Positions 19,398 to 30,207 of a DNA stretch of 64,000 nucleotides are shown here, piece after piece (within the stretch, counting starts at the first letter, position 1; each line of letters begins with the position of its first letter). Origin of the DNA: Pseudomonas viridiflava (lineage in GTDB: Bacteria; Pseudomonadota; Gammaproteobacteria; Pseudomonadales; Pseudomonadaceae); the NCBI RefSeq assembly GCF_900583165.1, contig NZ_UTKY01000016.1:186001-250000 (forward strand), read 5' to 3'. Below the pieces are notes generated by a model, which made no database searches, was not told the DNA's origin, and saw nothing but the letters and a program-made list of their open reading frames with translations. The position numbers and the translations under genes were made by a program.

Positions 19398-19682
19398 GCT
19401 GTGATCCTGCGGTTTGGCTGGACTGGCGCGCGACGTGCACTATAAGCCGGGCGCCCGGAGGGCGGCTAGCATGCCTTGAGTTGTGGCAAAGTGCCAGCCC
19501 CGCCTGGCTGGACTGACCAAGCGCATTCAGGTAGCTTTGCCGGTTACGCGGGGGCGTTCCAGCCCCAGATAATCAGGTTTCTTCCGCTCGCTGGCATTGA
19601 TGATAGTCAAAGGCCCGCGCGGCGCATGGCCTGACACGGGCTTCGCCCGCTTAATTCATCCGTCACTGACGCTAGGTTTACC

Positions 19683-21347
19683 ATGGCTCAATACGTCTTC
19701 ACCATGCATCGGCTGGGAAAAGTTGTTCCACCGAAGCGGGAAATCCTGAAAAACATTTCGCTGTCCTTCTTCCCTGGCGCCAAGATCGGCGTGCTCGGCC
19801 TCAACGGTTCGGGTAAGTCCACGCTGCTTAAAATCATGGCCGGCGTCGACACCGAGTTCGAAGGCGAAGCCCGCCCGATGCCCGAGCTGAACATCGGCTA
19901 CCTGCCACAAGAGCCGATCCTGGACCCGACCAAGACCGTGCGTGAAGTGGTCGAAGAAGCCGTTGCCGTGATCAAGAACGCCCAGGCCCGCCTGGACGAG
20001 GTCTACGCGGCTTACGCCGAAGAAGACGCGGATTTCGATAAGCTGGCCGCCGAACAGGCCAAGCTTGAAGCCATCCTGCAGGCCGGCGACGGTCACAACC
20101 TGGAGCGTCAGCTGGAAGTCGCCGCCGACGCCCTGCGCCTGCCAGCGTGGGACGCCAAGGTTGAATTCCTGTCCGGTGGTGAAAAGCGCCGTGTGGCCCT
20201 GTGCCGTCTGCTGCTGTCGGCCCCTGACATGCTGCTGCTCGACGAACCAACCAACCACTTGGACGCCGATTCCGTCGCCTGGCTGGAGCATTTCCTGCAC
20301 GATTTCCCGGGCACCGTGGTAGCGATCACGCACGACCGGTACTTCCTGGACAACGTTGCCGGCTGGATCCTCGAGCTCGACCGTGGCGCCGGTATCCCTT
20401 ACGAGGGCAACTACTCCGGTTGGCTGGAAGCCAAGTCCGACCGTCTGGCCGCCGAATCCAAGCAGCAATCGGCCCACGAAAAAGCCATGAAGGAAGAGCT
20501 GGAGTGGGTGCGCAAAGGCGCCAAGGCCCGCCAGTCCAAATCCAAGGCTCGTCTGCAACGCTTCGAAGAAATGCAATCGCAGGAATTCCAGAAGCGTTCG
20601 GAAACCAACGAGATCTACATCCCGGCCGGCCCACGCCTGGGTGACAAGGTCATCGAGTTCAAGAATGTTTCCAAAGGCTATGGCGACCGCGTGTTGATCG
20701 ACAACCTGTCGTTCTCCATGCCAAAAGGCGCGATCGTCGGCGTTATCGGTGGTAACGGTGCGGGTAAATCCACCCTGTTCCGTATGCTGATGGGCAAGGA
20801 AACCCCGGACTCGGGCACCATTGAAGTCGGCGAAACCGTGCAACTTGCCTGTGTGGACCAGAGCCGCGAAGACCTCGACGGCAGCAAGACCGTGTTCCAG
20901 CAGATTTCCGACGGCTCCGACCAGATCCGTATCGGCAACTATGAAATCCCGTCGCGCACCTACGTGGGCCGTTTCAACTTCAAGGGTGGCGACCAGCAGA
21001 AGTTCGTCAAGGACCTGTCCGGTGGTGAGCGTGGTCGCTTGCACCTGGCGTTGACCTTGAAAGAAGGCGGCAACGTCTTGCTGCTCGACGAACCGTCCAA
21101 CGACCTTGACGTTGAAACCCTGCGTTCCCTGGAAGAAGCCCTGCTGGACTTCCCGGGCGCCGCCATTGTGATCTCTCACGATCGGTGGTTCCTTGACCGC
21201 GTCGCGACTCACATCCTGGCGTACGAAGACGACTCCCAAGCGGTGTTCTTCGAAGGCAACTACACCGAGTACGAGGCGGATCGTAAAAAGCGCCTGGGCG
21301 AGGCCGCTGCCCAGCCACACCGCGTGCGTCACAAAAAACTGGCCTGA
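19683..21347 (+). CDS. ettA: Energy-dependent translational throttle protein, ABC-F
   Basis: 554 residues, the EttA length. Two ABC domains in tandem with Walker A GLNGSGKST (about 40-48) and GGNGAGKST (about 356-364), signatures LSGGEKRR and LSGGERGR, and Walker B LLLDEPTNHLD and LLLDEPSNDLD. The linker and arm regions match EttA. The protein binds the ribosomal E site and gates entry into elongation according to the ADP/ATP ratio. It is a single gene followed by its own terminator. Confidence 0.95.
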   Translation: MAQYVFTMHRLGKVVPPKREILKNISLSFFPGAKIGVLGLNGSGKSTLLKIMAGVDTEFEGEARPMPELNIGYLPQEPILDPTKTVREVVEEAVAVIKNAQARLDEVYAAYAEEDADFDKLAAEQAKLEAILQAGDGHNLERQLEVAADALRLPAWDAKVEFLSGGEKRRVALCRLLLSAPDMLLLDEPTNHLDADSVAWLEHFLHDFPGTVVAITHDRYFLDNVAGWILELDRGAGIPYEGNYSGWLEAKSDRLAAESKQQSAHEKAMKEELEWVRKGAKARQSKSKARLQRFEEMQSQEFQKRSETNEIYIPAGPRLGDKVIEFKNVSKGYGDRVLIDNLSFSMPKGAIVGVIGGNGAGKSTLFRMLMGKETPDSGTIEVGETVQLACVDQSREDLDGSKTVFQQISDGSDQIRIGNYEIPSRTYVGRFNFKGGDQQKFVKDLSGGERGRLHLALTLKEGGNVLLLDEPSNDLDVETLRSLEEALLDFPGAAIVISHDRWFLDRVATHILAYEDDSQAVFFEGNYTEYEADRKKRLGEAAAQPHRVRHKKLA

Positions 21348-21361
21348 TTCGGGCAGGTTTG

Positions 21362-21396
21362 AAAAAAAGCGGAGCCCTCGGGCTCCGTTTTTTTTT
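21362..21396 (+). terminator. Terminator of ettA
   Basis: CGGAGCC-CTC-GGGCTCCG hairpin (21370-21387) followed by a run of nine T, preceded by seven A. Confidence 0.92.
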
Positions 21397-21406
21397 GCCT
21401 TTAAAT

Positions 21407-21432
21407 GTGGGAGGGGGCTTGCCCCCGATAGC
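21407..21432. repeat. Single REP element
   Basis: Solitary GTGGGAGGGGGCTTGCCCCCGATAGC unit with no inverted partner, directly after the ettA terminator. Confidence 0.85.
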
Positions 21433-21498
21433 GATTTCTCTGCTGGTGCATTACCTGGCTTTGAAATCCCCTTTTAAGTGCATAAAACCCTGTAAAAC

Positions 21499-21516
21499 TG
21501 GATACAGTTATATCCA
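21499..21516. promoter_or_regulatory. Inverted repeat upstream of gdhA, candidate operator
   Basis: TGGATA-N6-TATCCA, 112 bp before the gdhA start in an AT-rich stretch. A second inverted repeat, GCGACA-N8-TGTCGC, lies at 21540-21559. Either may be a regulator site; the binders are unknown. Confidence 0.4.
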
Positions 21517-21579
21517 ATGCACCATTTAAATTCACAAAAGCGACATTTCGCCCTGTCGCAGTGCGAAACGAATTGATAA

Positions 21580-23450
<1,871 letters not shown>

Positions 23451-23520
23451 GACATTCTCCCTCAATGGAGTTTGGGCCATGTTCACCGCGCTTTAGTTTC
23501 GATGGATGTCTGAAAGCGAC

Positions 23521-23877
23521 CTATTGCGAGCGATAGGCTCGCGCGGCGTCCCGATCTTTCTCCTGCTGCCAGGCGCGTTCGCGGTCGTCCCAGTGGTTGT
23601 CTTTGTAGTCGCGCAGCTCTTCGTTTTCGCGCATGGCCTTGCACTGGCGAAAGCCGTCTTCCCAGCCTTCGGCGTATTGCCTGTCTTTCAGATAACGCGG
23701 CACATTCTTGCGAAACTCGCCGGTGATCACCCCCGCCGCCTGACGACCGCTGCTGCAGCCATCATCAAAGCCATCGGCAAACGCAGGGGGGTAGCCCTTG
23801 GCCAATAAATCCTGATGAGTGGATTGGCAACCCGCCAGCCACACGGCCGCATACAGCATTAGCGCATACCGCCACAT
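23521..23877 (-). CDS. Small lipoprotein of unknown function
   Basis: 118 residues with a lipoprotein signal (lipobox LAGC, Cys17) followed by QSTHQDLLAKGYPP. Ser18 rather than Asp after Cys would send it to the outer membrane by the Gln/Ser rule. The mature part has repeated aromatic and acidic motifs (FADGFDDGCSSGRQAA, YAEGWEDGFRQCKA), which look like a duplicated helix pair of about 30 residues, each with a cysteine. I do not recognise a named family. Likely one gene. Confidence 0.75.
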   Translation of the reverse strand: MWRYALMLYAAVWLAGCQSTHQDLLAKGYPPAFADGFDDGCSSGRQAAGVITGEFRKNVPRYLKDRQYAEGWEDGFRQCKAMRENEELRDYKDNHWDDRERAWQQEKDRDAARAYRSQ

Positions 23878-23972
23878 GGCGTACTCCCTGGCCGTTTCAC
23901 GGCTGATGGGGAGAAGTCTAGTTAGCGGATTGTTGGAGCGGTGTGAAAGGGAGGTGAGAAAGGTGTTGGGCG

Positions 23973-24266
23973 TTACTTCGACAGCGCAGCATGCTCAGCC
24001 AATTCCTGCTGAATAAAGGCCGAAATCATTGCGCGATACACCTGCTCGGTGACATCCGGATTTGCACCGACTGACTCGGACAGGTCCCGAACTTTGGCAA
24101 TCACCTGTTCAACCCGCTGGGGCGCTTTGACGCTGTCGGTGTCTTTTTTGAAGCGGGCGGCCTGGGATACAAATTGGCCGCGCTCGGCCAGCAGGGTGAC
24201 GATTTGTTGGTCGAGGCGGTCGATGTTGCTGCGGACTTGCTCGAGGGTGGTGCAGGTAACGGCCAT
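23973..24266 (-). CDS. AroQ-class chorismate mutase family protein
   Basis: 97 residues, all alpha-helical. The start region VRSNIDRLDQQIVTLLAERG and QAARFKKD correspond to the first helix of AroQ enzymes, with the Arg, Lys and Asp/Glu spacing used to bind chorismate. There is no signal peptide. Single-domain members include monofunctional chorismate mutases and the isochorismate-pyruvate lyase PchB; no siderophore or salicylate genes are near, so a mutase-like role is more likely. Substrate not established. Confidence 0.8.
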   Translation of the reverse strand: MAVTCTTLEQVRSNIDRLDQQIVTLLAERGQFVSQAARFKKDTDSVKAPQRVEQVIAKVRDLSESVGANPDVTEQVYRAMISAFIQQELAEHAALSK

Positions 24267-24312
24267 GTTGATGGAGCTCCTTGGGATGAAACTGAATAAA
24301 TGCGGACTAAAT

Positions 24313-24399
24313 GTGGGAGGGGGCTTGCTCCCGATAGCGGTGTGTCAGCCCAGTATCCAGTGACTGACACACCGCCATCGGGAGCAAGCCCCCTCCCAC
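24313..24399. repeat. REPIN upstream of the DUF4105 gene end
   Basis: Paired inverted GTGGGAGGGGGCTTGCTCCCGAT units with TGTGTCAG and CTGACACA inner arms. Confidence 0.9.
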
Positions 24400-24423
24400 A
24401 TTTGGACCTGTGTCAGGCGTCAG

Positions 24424-26277
24424 CTAGTAGTGATACCACTTCACTTCAAGCATCACTTCATTCACCGGTGTCGACAGGTGGCTGTATTCGCGCTGTGCGC
24501 TCAAGCGCAAGCCCAGGTTGCGGGACAGCTCCCACTGTTGGTTCAGGCTGATACTGCGCCGTACTTCACCATTTGTGAAGAAATCCCCTTTGGCCTCCAG
24601 GCTCAGGTTGCCCAGTGGGTTTCTCCACAGTACGCCAGTGTTGAAGCCCGCAGCGGGTGAAATGGCTTCACTGAAGTCGTTGTTGTGTTCCACGCGCACG
24701 GTGCCCAGGGCGAAGCCGAGCATGTCATTGCGCAGTTGCCAGGTGCCGCCGGCGCCGCCGTTGACGTGGGCGACGAGGGTCTCGTCGTCGTGTTTGCCGG
24801 GCACGCGTTCCAGGCCGCCGGTAACTTGCCATGACCAAGGCTGCAGCAGGGCGTTGCGCGGGGTCAGGGAGCGGATGGTGGCCAGGTCCAGTTGTTGCAG
24901 TTGCCAGTGGTTGCCTTCGTACTGGCGCAGTTTCATCTGCAGGATTTCGATCTGTGCACCCAGGGGGAAGCCTTCGGCATTGTCATTGAGGTCGTGGTAA
25001 GCCATGCGCAGGCCGTATTCGCCGTAGGCCTTGTCGCCTCGGGTGCCGATGCCGGCTTGCCAGGTGCGCGACTCGTGACCGTTCTCTGGCAGGCCGGGCG
25101 GCTCGATCTTCAAGTCGGGTGCCGGGTTCTGGTTGATGGCGCGCAGCAGTTCGAAGCTGCGTTGGGCGCGTGCGGTGTCGCGCTCCAGGCCATTGGCGCG
25201 GTAGCGGCCCAGGCGGTAGGCGGCGTCGATGATCAGGGCCTGACGCTCACGAGGCAGGGCCTTGAACGCGGGTTCCTGCAATTGCTTCTGGTCATCGCTG
25301 ACCTTGAGTACCCACTGTTGTTCGTCACTGTCGAGCGGCTTGGCACGCTCCAGCAATTCGCGCTCGCGGGAAGGGCGGTAGTCGATCTTTTCCACCAGTC
25401 CTGCTTCCTTGACGGCCTTGACCGTGTCGGTAGGGATGGCGGTCAGCGGGAATTGTTCGGTCAGGCGCAGGCCGGGGCGGGCGACCTGCAGCAGCTCCAG
25501 CAGGCGATAGGAGCAGTTTTCGTCGAAGAAGAAGTAGTCGAACTGGATCTGCTTGAGTTCCCACACGTGCTCGACCATGCGCTCGGTCTCGACCTGGGTG
25601 AGGTTGAGGCGGTATTCCCACAGGTCGCGGTTCTCGAGGCTACGGTATTCGGAAAGTTTCTCCTGGTACGGCACCAGGGCGAACAGGCCGGGATAACCGC
25701 CCATCAGGCCTTTCCAGGCATACAGGATGCTGTTATCGGAGCCTTCGATATAGGCGCCGAAGTTGATCGCATAGCTGAGCAGCGCCGTGTTGTTGCTCTG
25801 CACGTCGGCCTGGTCGATGCGCAACAGAGTGTGGCCGAACATCGACGACGGGCTGTTGAGGTAGGCGGCCGGGAAGATCATCACCGCGCTGTGGGGGGCG
25901 ACGTCCTTGAACCATTGCTTGAATTCTGCGCAGTCCACGGCGGGCAGGTCAGCGAGGTGCAACTGATCCTTGAGCCAGCGGGTACGGGCGGGGTAAACGC
26001 ATTGGGCGTGTTTTTCACCGAGGCTCGCCGGAGCATAGAGCGCTTCCACGGTGGCCTTGAGTTCGGCGTCTGGGTGGTGGGCACCGTCGGCAGCAAGGAA
26101 GAATTTCTTTTCGCTGACATAACTGCGCCAGCCACTGATCTTGCCGGCTTCGTAATGACCCAGGGAAAGCCAGAACGGGTCGTTGGCCAATTGCTGCAAA
26201 CGTTGATCATCAATATGCGGTGCCGCGTACAGCGGGGCGCAGGCGAAGAGTGCCATCCAGGCAAAGCGTTTGAGCAT
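24424..26277 (-). CDS. Exported DUF4105 protein
   Basis: 617 residues with a signal peptide (MLKRFAWMALFACAPLYA). The central region carries the DUF4105 motifs: SSMFGHTLLRID (about 155-166) with its histidine, and FFDENCSYRLLELL (about 250-263) with its cysteine, which together suggest a Cys/His active site. The C-terminal ~250 residues have alternating hydrophobic patterns and end in aromatic residues (WYHY), consistent with an outer-membrane beta structure. DUF4105 proteins are envelope-located and of unknown biochemical role. The DUF3015 gene just upstream on the same strand may be co-expressed, but a terminator lies between. Confidence 0.85.
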   Translation of the reverse strand: MLKRFAWMALFACAPLYAAPHIDDQRLQQLANDPFWLSLGHYEAGKISGWRSYVSEKKFFLAADGAHHPDAELKATVEALYAPASLGEKHAQCVYPARTRWLKDQLHLADLPAVDCAEFKQWFKDVAPHSAVMIFPAAYLNSPSSMFGHTLLRIDQADVQSNNTALLSYAINFGAYIEGSDNSILYAWKGLMGGYPGLFALVPYQEKLSEYRSLENRDLWEYRLNLTQVETERMVEHVWELKQIQFDYFFFDENCSYRLLELLQVARPGLRLTEQFPLTAIPTDTVKAVKEAGLVEKIDYRPSRERELLERAKPLDSDEQQWVLKVSDDQKQLQEPAFKALPRERQALIIDAAYRLGRYRANGLERDTARAQRSFELLRAINQNPAPDLKIEPPGLPENGHESRTWQAGIGTRGDKAYGEYGLRMAYHDLNDNAEGFPLGAQIEILQMKLRQYEGNHWQLQQLDLATIRSLTPRNALLQPWSWQVTGGLERVPGKHDDETLVAHVNGGAGGTWQLRNDMLGFALGTVRVEHNNDFSEAISPAAGFNTGVLWRNPLGNLSLEAKGDFFTNGEVRRSISLNQQWELSRNLGLRLSAQREYSHLSTPVNEVMLEVKWYHY

Positions 26278-26324
26278 AGGGGCAACTTAAGTCGGAAAAA
26301 GTGAGACCCAAAGGGGAGGCGGGC

Positions 26325-26359
26325 CCAAAAATAAAACCCGCGCCTGGGGAGGCGCGGGT
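26325..26359 (-). terminator. Terminator downstream of the DUF3015 gene
   Basis: ACCCGCGCC-TGGGGA-GGCGCGGGT hairpin, followed on the minus strand by TTTATTTTT. Confidence 0.88.
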
Positions 26360-26368
26360 CGGTCGAGC

Positions 26369-26857
26369 TTAAGCCTGGGTAGCGTATTTCGCCAGGCGGG
26401 AATCGCTTTTCAGTACTGCAATGGTGTTGTTGTGCACGTCGTCAGCGGTGACGTCAGCCTTGCTGAAGATTTGCTGGAAGTGTTCGTGGGTCACGGCCGC
26501 GAAGTGCTCGCGGTCTTCTGGAGCCACGCCCAGTACCACGGCGTAGGTGGTCAGCGCTTCGCCGTTACCCTTGGCCATGTCTTCGGACAGCTCGTTCATC
26601 ATGCCATTCATGGCAATCCAGGACTTGCCGCCATAGGAGAGCGCGCTGTTGGTGCTGCAACCGTTGGTGCCCGAGGTCATGCCGAACGTGGCGTTACCCG
26701 AAGTGCCGTTGGTGGTGGACGCCAGGAAGTGAGCCGGAGTGCCGCGCTGGCCTTCGAACAACATGTTGCCCCAACCGCAGTTCGGGCCACCTGGTGCTTC
26801 TGCCATTGCATTGAGGGAGACGACGGTGAAAAGAGTACCGAGAAGGATCCGTTTCAT
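26369..26857 (-). CDS. Exported DUF3015 protein
   Basis: 162 residues with a signal peptide (MKRILLGTLFTVVSLNAMA). The mature start GGPNCGWGNMLFEGQRGTP and two cysteines (about 27 and 66, possible disulfide) match DUF3015, a family of small periplasmic proteins without assigned function. It has its own terminator before the DUF4105 gene. Confidence 0.87.
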   Translation of the reverse strand: MKRILLGTLFTVVSLNAMAEAPGGPNCGWGNMLFEGQRGTPAHFLASTTNGTSGNATFGMTSGTNGCSTNSALSYGGKSWIAMNGMMNELSEDMAKGNGEALTTYAVVLGVAPEDREHFAAVTHEHFQQIFSKADVTADDVHNNTIAVLKSDSRLAKYATQA

Positions 26858-27125
26858 AGCTTTGTTCTCTTTGTGTGCAAACCAATGGACAAGGGTTCAG
26901 GCGCGTCGCAGCGCCCTGAGGGATCGGTTATTAGTCCAACCCGCGCAGTTTGGAGTTTAGGCACGTTCCAAGGGTTCCGTGTGTTTTTATAAAACAATCA
27001 GAGTTGTCGCGATTTTTTTGTAGGACGTATGCCCGGTCTACGCTTTCCCAAAAGCGCGCCTTGCCAGAGCGCGTGACCGAGAGCCAGAATGCCGTCATCT
27101 GCCCCGCCTGATGTAAGGAAGCCCG

Positions 27126-29564
27126 ATGCCTGATCCTGTTGCTGCCAGCTTGCGTCTAGCGCCCGAAGCGCTGACTCGTCCTTTTTCCGCTGAACAGTTC
27201 AGCTTCTCGACCACCAATGATTTGGAGCCCTTTCGCGGTGTGCTTGGCCAGGAACGTGCGGTTGAAGCCTTGCAGTTCGGTGTGGCGATGCCACGCCCCG
27301 GTTACAACGTGTTTGTGATGGGCGAGCCCGGTACCGGTCGCTTTTCGTTCGTCAAACGCTACCTGAAAGCCGAAGGCAAACGCCTGCAGACCCCGGCGGA
27401 CTGGGTCTACGTGAATAATTTCGATGAGCCTCGCGAGCCGCGCGCACTGGAGTTGCCAGCCGGCGGCGCAGCAGCGTTCATCAGCGACATCAACGGTTTG
27501 ATCGACAACCTGGTGGCGACCTTCCCGGCCGTTTTCGAACACCCGACCTACCAACAGCGCAAAAGCGCCATCGACCGCGCCTTCAACCAGCGCTACGACA
27601 AGGCCCTGGACGTGATCGAGCGCCTGGCCCTGGAAAAGGACGTGGCGCTGTACCGCGACAGCACCAACATCGCCTTCACCCCAATGCTCGACGGCAAGGC
27701 GTTGGACGAAGCTGAATTTTCGCAACTACCGGAAGCCGATCGCGAGCGCTTCCACACGGATATTTCCGAGCTGGAAGAACGCCTCAACGAAGAGTTGGCC
27801 AGCCTGCCGCAGTGGAAGCGCGAGTCCAACAACCAACTGCGCCAGTTCAACGAAGAAACCATTACCCTGGCGCTACAGCCTTTGCTCGCCCCGTTGTCAG
27901 AAAAATACGCCGAGAACGCTGCCGTGTGCGGTTACCTGCAAGCCATGCAGGTGTACCTGCTCAAGACCGTGGTCGAGCAATTGGTGGATGACGCCAAGAC
28001 CGACGCCCAGGCCCGCAAGCTGCTCGAAGAGCAATATTGCCCAAGCCTGGTAGTGGGCCACCCGGTCAACGGCGGCGCCCCGGTGGTTTTCGAACCGCAC
28101 CCGACCTACGACAACCTGTTTGGCCGTATCGAATACAGCACCGACCAAGGCGCGCTGTACACCACCTATCGCCAATTGCGTGCGGGTGCTCTGCACCGCG
28201 CCAACGGTGGTTTCCTGATCCTTGAAGCCGAGAAGATGCTCAGCGAACCGTTTGTATGGGACGCCCTCAAGCGCTCCCTGCAATCGCGCAAGCTTAAGAT
28301 GGAATCGCCCCTGGGCGAGCTGGGCCGCCTGGCCACTGTGACCCTCAACCCGCAGATGATCCCGTTGCAGGTCAAGGTGATCATTATCGGTTCGCGTCAG
28401 CTGTACTACGCGTTGCAGGACGCCGATCCGGACTTCCAGGAGATGTTCCGCGTACTGGTGGACTTCGACGAAGATATCCCGATGGTCGACGAAAGCCTGG
28501 AGCAGTTCGCCCAGTTGCTCAAAACCCGCACCTCGGAAGAAGGCATGGCGCCGCTGACCTCGGACGCGGTGGCGCGCTTGGCGACTTACAGCGCACGCCT
28601 GGCGGAGCATCAGGGCCGTTTGTCGGCGCGTATCGGGGATTTGTTCCAACTGGTCAGCGAGGCGGATTTCATTCGTCACCTGGCAGGCGATGAAATGACC
28701 GATGCCGGCCATATCGAACGGGCGCTCAAGGCCAAGGCCACGCGTACCGGGCGGGTGTCGGCGCGGATTCTCGATGACATGCTCGCTGGCGTGATCCTCA
28801 TCGACACCGCCGGTGCCGCCGTGGGCAAGTGCAATGGGCTGACGGTGCTGGAAGTCGGGGACTCGGCCTTCGGTGTGCCGGCGCGTATTTCTGCCACGGT
28901 GTACCCGGGCGGCAGCGGTATCGTCGACATCGAGCGTGAGGTCAACCTCGGCCAGCCGATCCACTCCAAGGGCGTGATGATTCTTACCGGTTACCTGGGC
29001 AGCCGTTATGCCCAGGAATTCCCGCTGGCGATCTCGGCGAGTATCGCGTTGGAACAATCCTACGGTTATGTGGACGGTGACAGTGCCTCCCTCGGCGAGG
29101 CGTGCACTTTGATTTCGGCTCTGTCAAAAACGCCGCTCAAGCAGTGCTTTGCCATCACCGGTTCGATCAACCAGTTTGGTGAAGTGCAGGCGGTGGGCGG
29201 GGTTAACGAGAAGATCGAAGGCTTCTTCCGTCTTTGCGAAGCTCGCGGCTTGACCGGTGAGCAAGGGGCGATCATTCCCCAGGCCAACGTCGCCACGCTG
29301 ATGCTGGATGAGAAGGTGCTGCAGGCCGTGCGTGCCGGGCAGTTCCATATCTATGCGGTGCGCCAGGCGGATGAGGCGTTGAGCCTGCTGGTGGGCGAGC
29401 CCGCTGGTGAGCCGGATGCTGAAGGGCAATTCCCCGAAGGCTCGGTGAATGCGCGGGTAGTGGAGCGTCTGCGGGTAATTGCGGAGATGATCAGCGAAGA
29501 AGATTTGAAGGAGGCGGAGAAAGAGCTGGCGCAGCAGGCGCTGGCTGAGGCCAAGCCGACCTGA
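27126..29564 (+). CDS. Lon-related ATP-dependent protease (LonB/AAA_32 type)
   Basis: 812 residues. An N-terminal AAA region with an inserted coiled coil (about 170-260) is followed by a C-terminal Lon protease domain. The Ser-Lys dyad is visible: Ser653 in DGDSAS and Lys696 in NEKIEG, spaced 43 residues as in Lon. The Walker A reads GEPGTGRFS, with Arg where ATPases have the P-loop Lys, so ATP use may be altered. E. coli YcbZ is a relative. Good RBS (AAGGAAG). Substrates unknown. Confidence 0.88.
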   Translation: MPDPVAASLRLAPEALTRPFSAEQFSFSTTNDLEPFRGVLGQERAVEALQFGVAMPRPGYNVFVMGEPGTGRFSFVKRYLKAEGKRLQTPADWVYVNNFDEPREPRALELPAGGAAAFISDINGLIDNLVATFPAVFEHPTYQQRKSAIDRAFNQRYDKALDVIERLALEKDVALYRDSTNIAFTPMLDGKALDEAEFSQLPEADRERFHTDISELEERLNEELASLPQWKRESNNQLRQFNEETITLALQPLLAPLSEKYAENAAVCGYLQAMQVYLLKTVVEQLVDDAKTDAQARKLLEEQYCPSLVVGHPVNGGAPVVFEPHPTYDNLFGRIEYSTDQGALYTTYRQLRAGALHRANGGFLILEAEKMLSEPFVWDALKRSLQSRKLKMESPLGELGRLATVTLNPQMIPLQVKVIIIGSRQLYYALQDADPDFQEMFRVLVDFDEDIPMVDESLEQFAQLLKTRTSEEGMAPLTSDAVARLATYSARLAEHQGRLSARIGDLFQLVSEADFIRHLAGDEMTDAGHIERALKAKATRTGRVSARILDDMLAGVILIDTAGAAVGKCNGLTVLEVGDSAFGVPARISATVYPGGSGIVDIEREVNLGQPIHSKGVMILTGYLGSRYAQEFPLAISASIALEQSYGYVDGDSASLGEACTLISALSKTPLKQCFAITGSINQFGEVQAVGGVNEKIEGFFRLCEARGLTGEQGAIIPQANVATLMLDEKVLQAVRAGQFHIYAVRQADEALSLLVGEPAGEPDAEGQFPEGSVNARVVERLRVIAEMISEEDLKEAEKELAQQALAEAKPT

Positions 29565-29874
29565 TTTTCGTCTCGACGCGGTCAGTGTGGGAGGGGGCTT
29601 GCCCCCGATGAGGGAGTGTCAGTTGAACCTTTATGGGCTGATACGCCACCATCGGGGGCAAGCCCCTCCCACATTGGACCAGGATCAACCGAGCAATGGC
29701 ATTCGCCACAAAATTGACTTTGATTCGAGACTCCAGCGCCCGTTGGTCCCTACAACCTTGGTTTGTTGTGGTTTTCTTCTATTCTCAGCTCAAGGGATCT
29801 CTACAGGAGTCGCAGGATAGAGACAGCCTCGCCAAGCGTTGAGGTTGAACACCGATCTACCGAGGGTCGCCGCC
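29565..29874. repeat. Intergenic region with REPIN
   Basis: A 310-bp spacer. A REPIN occupies 29587-29672, with GTGGGAGGGGGCTTGCCCCCGATG at the left and the inverted unit at the right (one C shorter). The remaining ~200 bp before the next start contain no clear gene or hairpin. Confidence 0.85.
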
Positions 29875-30204
29875 ATGCCGCGCAACCTTTGCCTTACCCG
29901 CCAGTGCCTGGGCCTGGTCACCCGTATCGAATGCTCCATTCGCCCTCTAGCGGGGGATAACGGCATGTGGACGCTGTTATTTGCCGCCGGCATGACCGGC
30001 GAGCAGCCTTCCACCATCAAGTCACAAGGCCCGTTCGCCGGGCCGTTCGTGGCAGAAACCATTCTGGAATCTATCGTCGACAGCCTGACGCTGCACGGCT
30101 ATGAGAAAGCGGGCGACCCGCAGATCTGGTGCCTGCACATGCAGGCCCATCTGCGACAGCTTAATGGTGGGCGCTCACAGGCTCTCAGTGACACCCATCA
30201 CTGA
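29875..30204 (+). CDS. Conserved Pseudomonas protein of unknown function
   Basis: 109 residues from ATG 29875 (MPRNLCLTRQCLGLVTRIEC); an in-frame TTG at 29839 would add 12 residues. No signal peptide and no known domain. The N-terminus has three cysteines; the middle (GPFAGPFVAETILESIVDSL) is likely helical. Similar short proteins occur next to the Lon-like gene in other pseudomonads, which supports it being real. Function unknown. Confidence 0.65.
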   Translation: MPRNLCLTRQCLGLVTRIECSIRPLAGDNGMWTLLFAAGMTGEQPSTIKSQGPFAGPFVAETILESIVDSLTLHGYEKAGDPQIWCLHMQAHLRQLNGGRSQALSDTHH

Positions 30205-30207
30205 CGG

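Noticed and set aside
19656..21332. 558-codon open frame antisense to ettA
   Set aside because: Fully overlaps a clear ABC-F gene; composition is typical of a reverse-strand shadow.
24892..26304. 470-codon open frame antisense to the DUF4105 gene
   Set aside because: The minus-strand gene has a signal peptide and family motifs; the plus frame has none.
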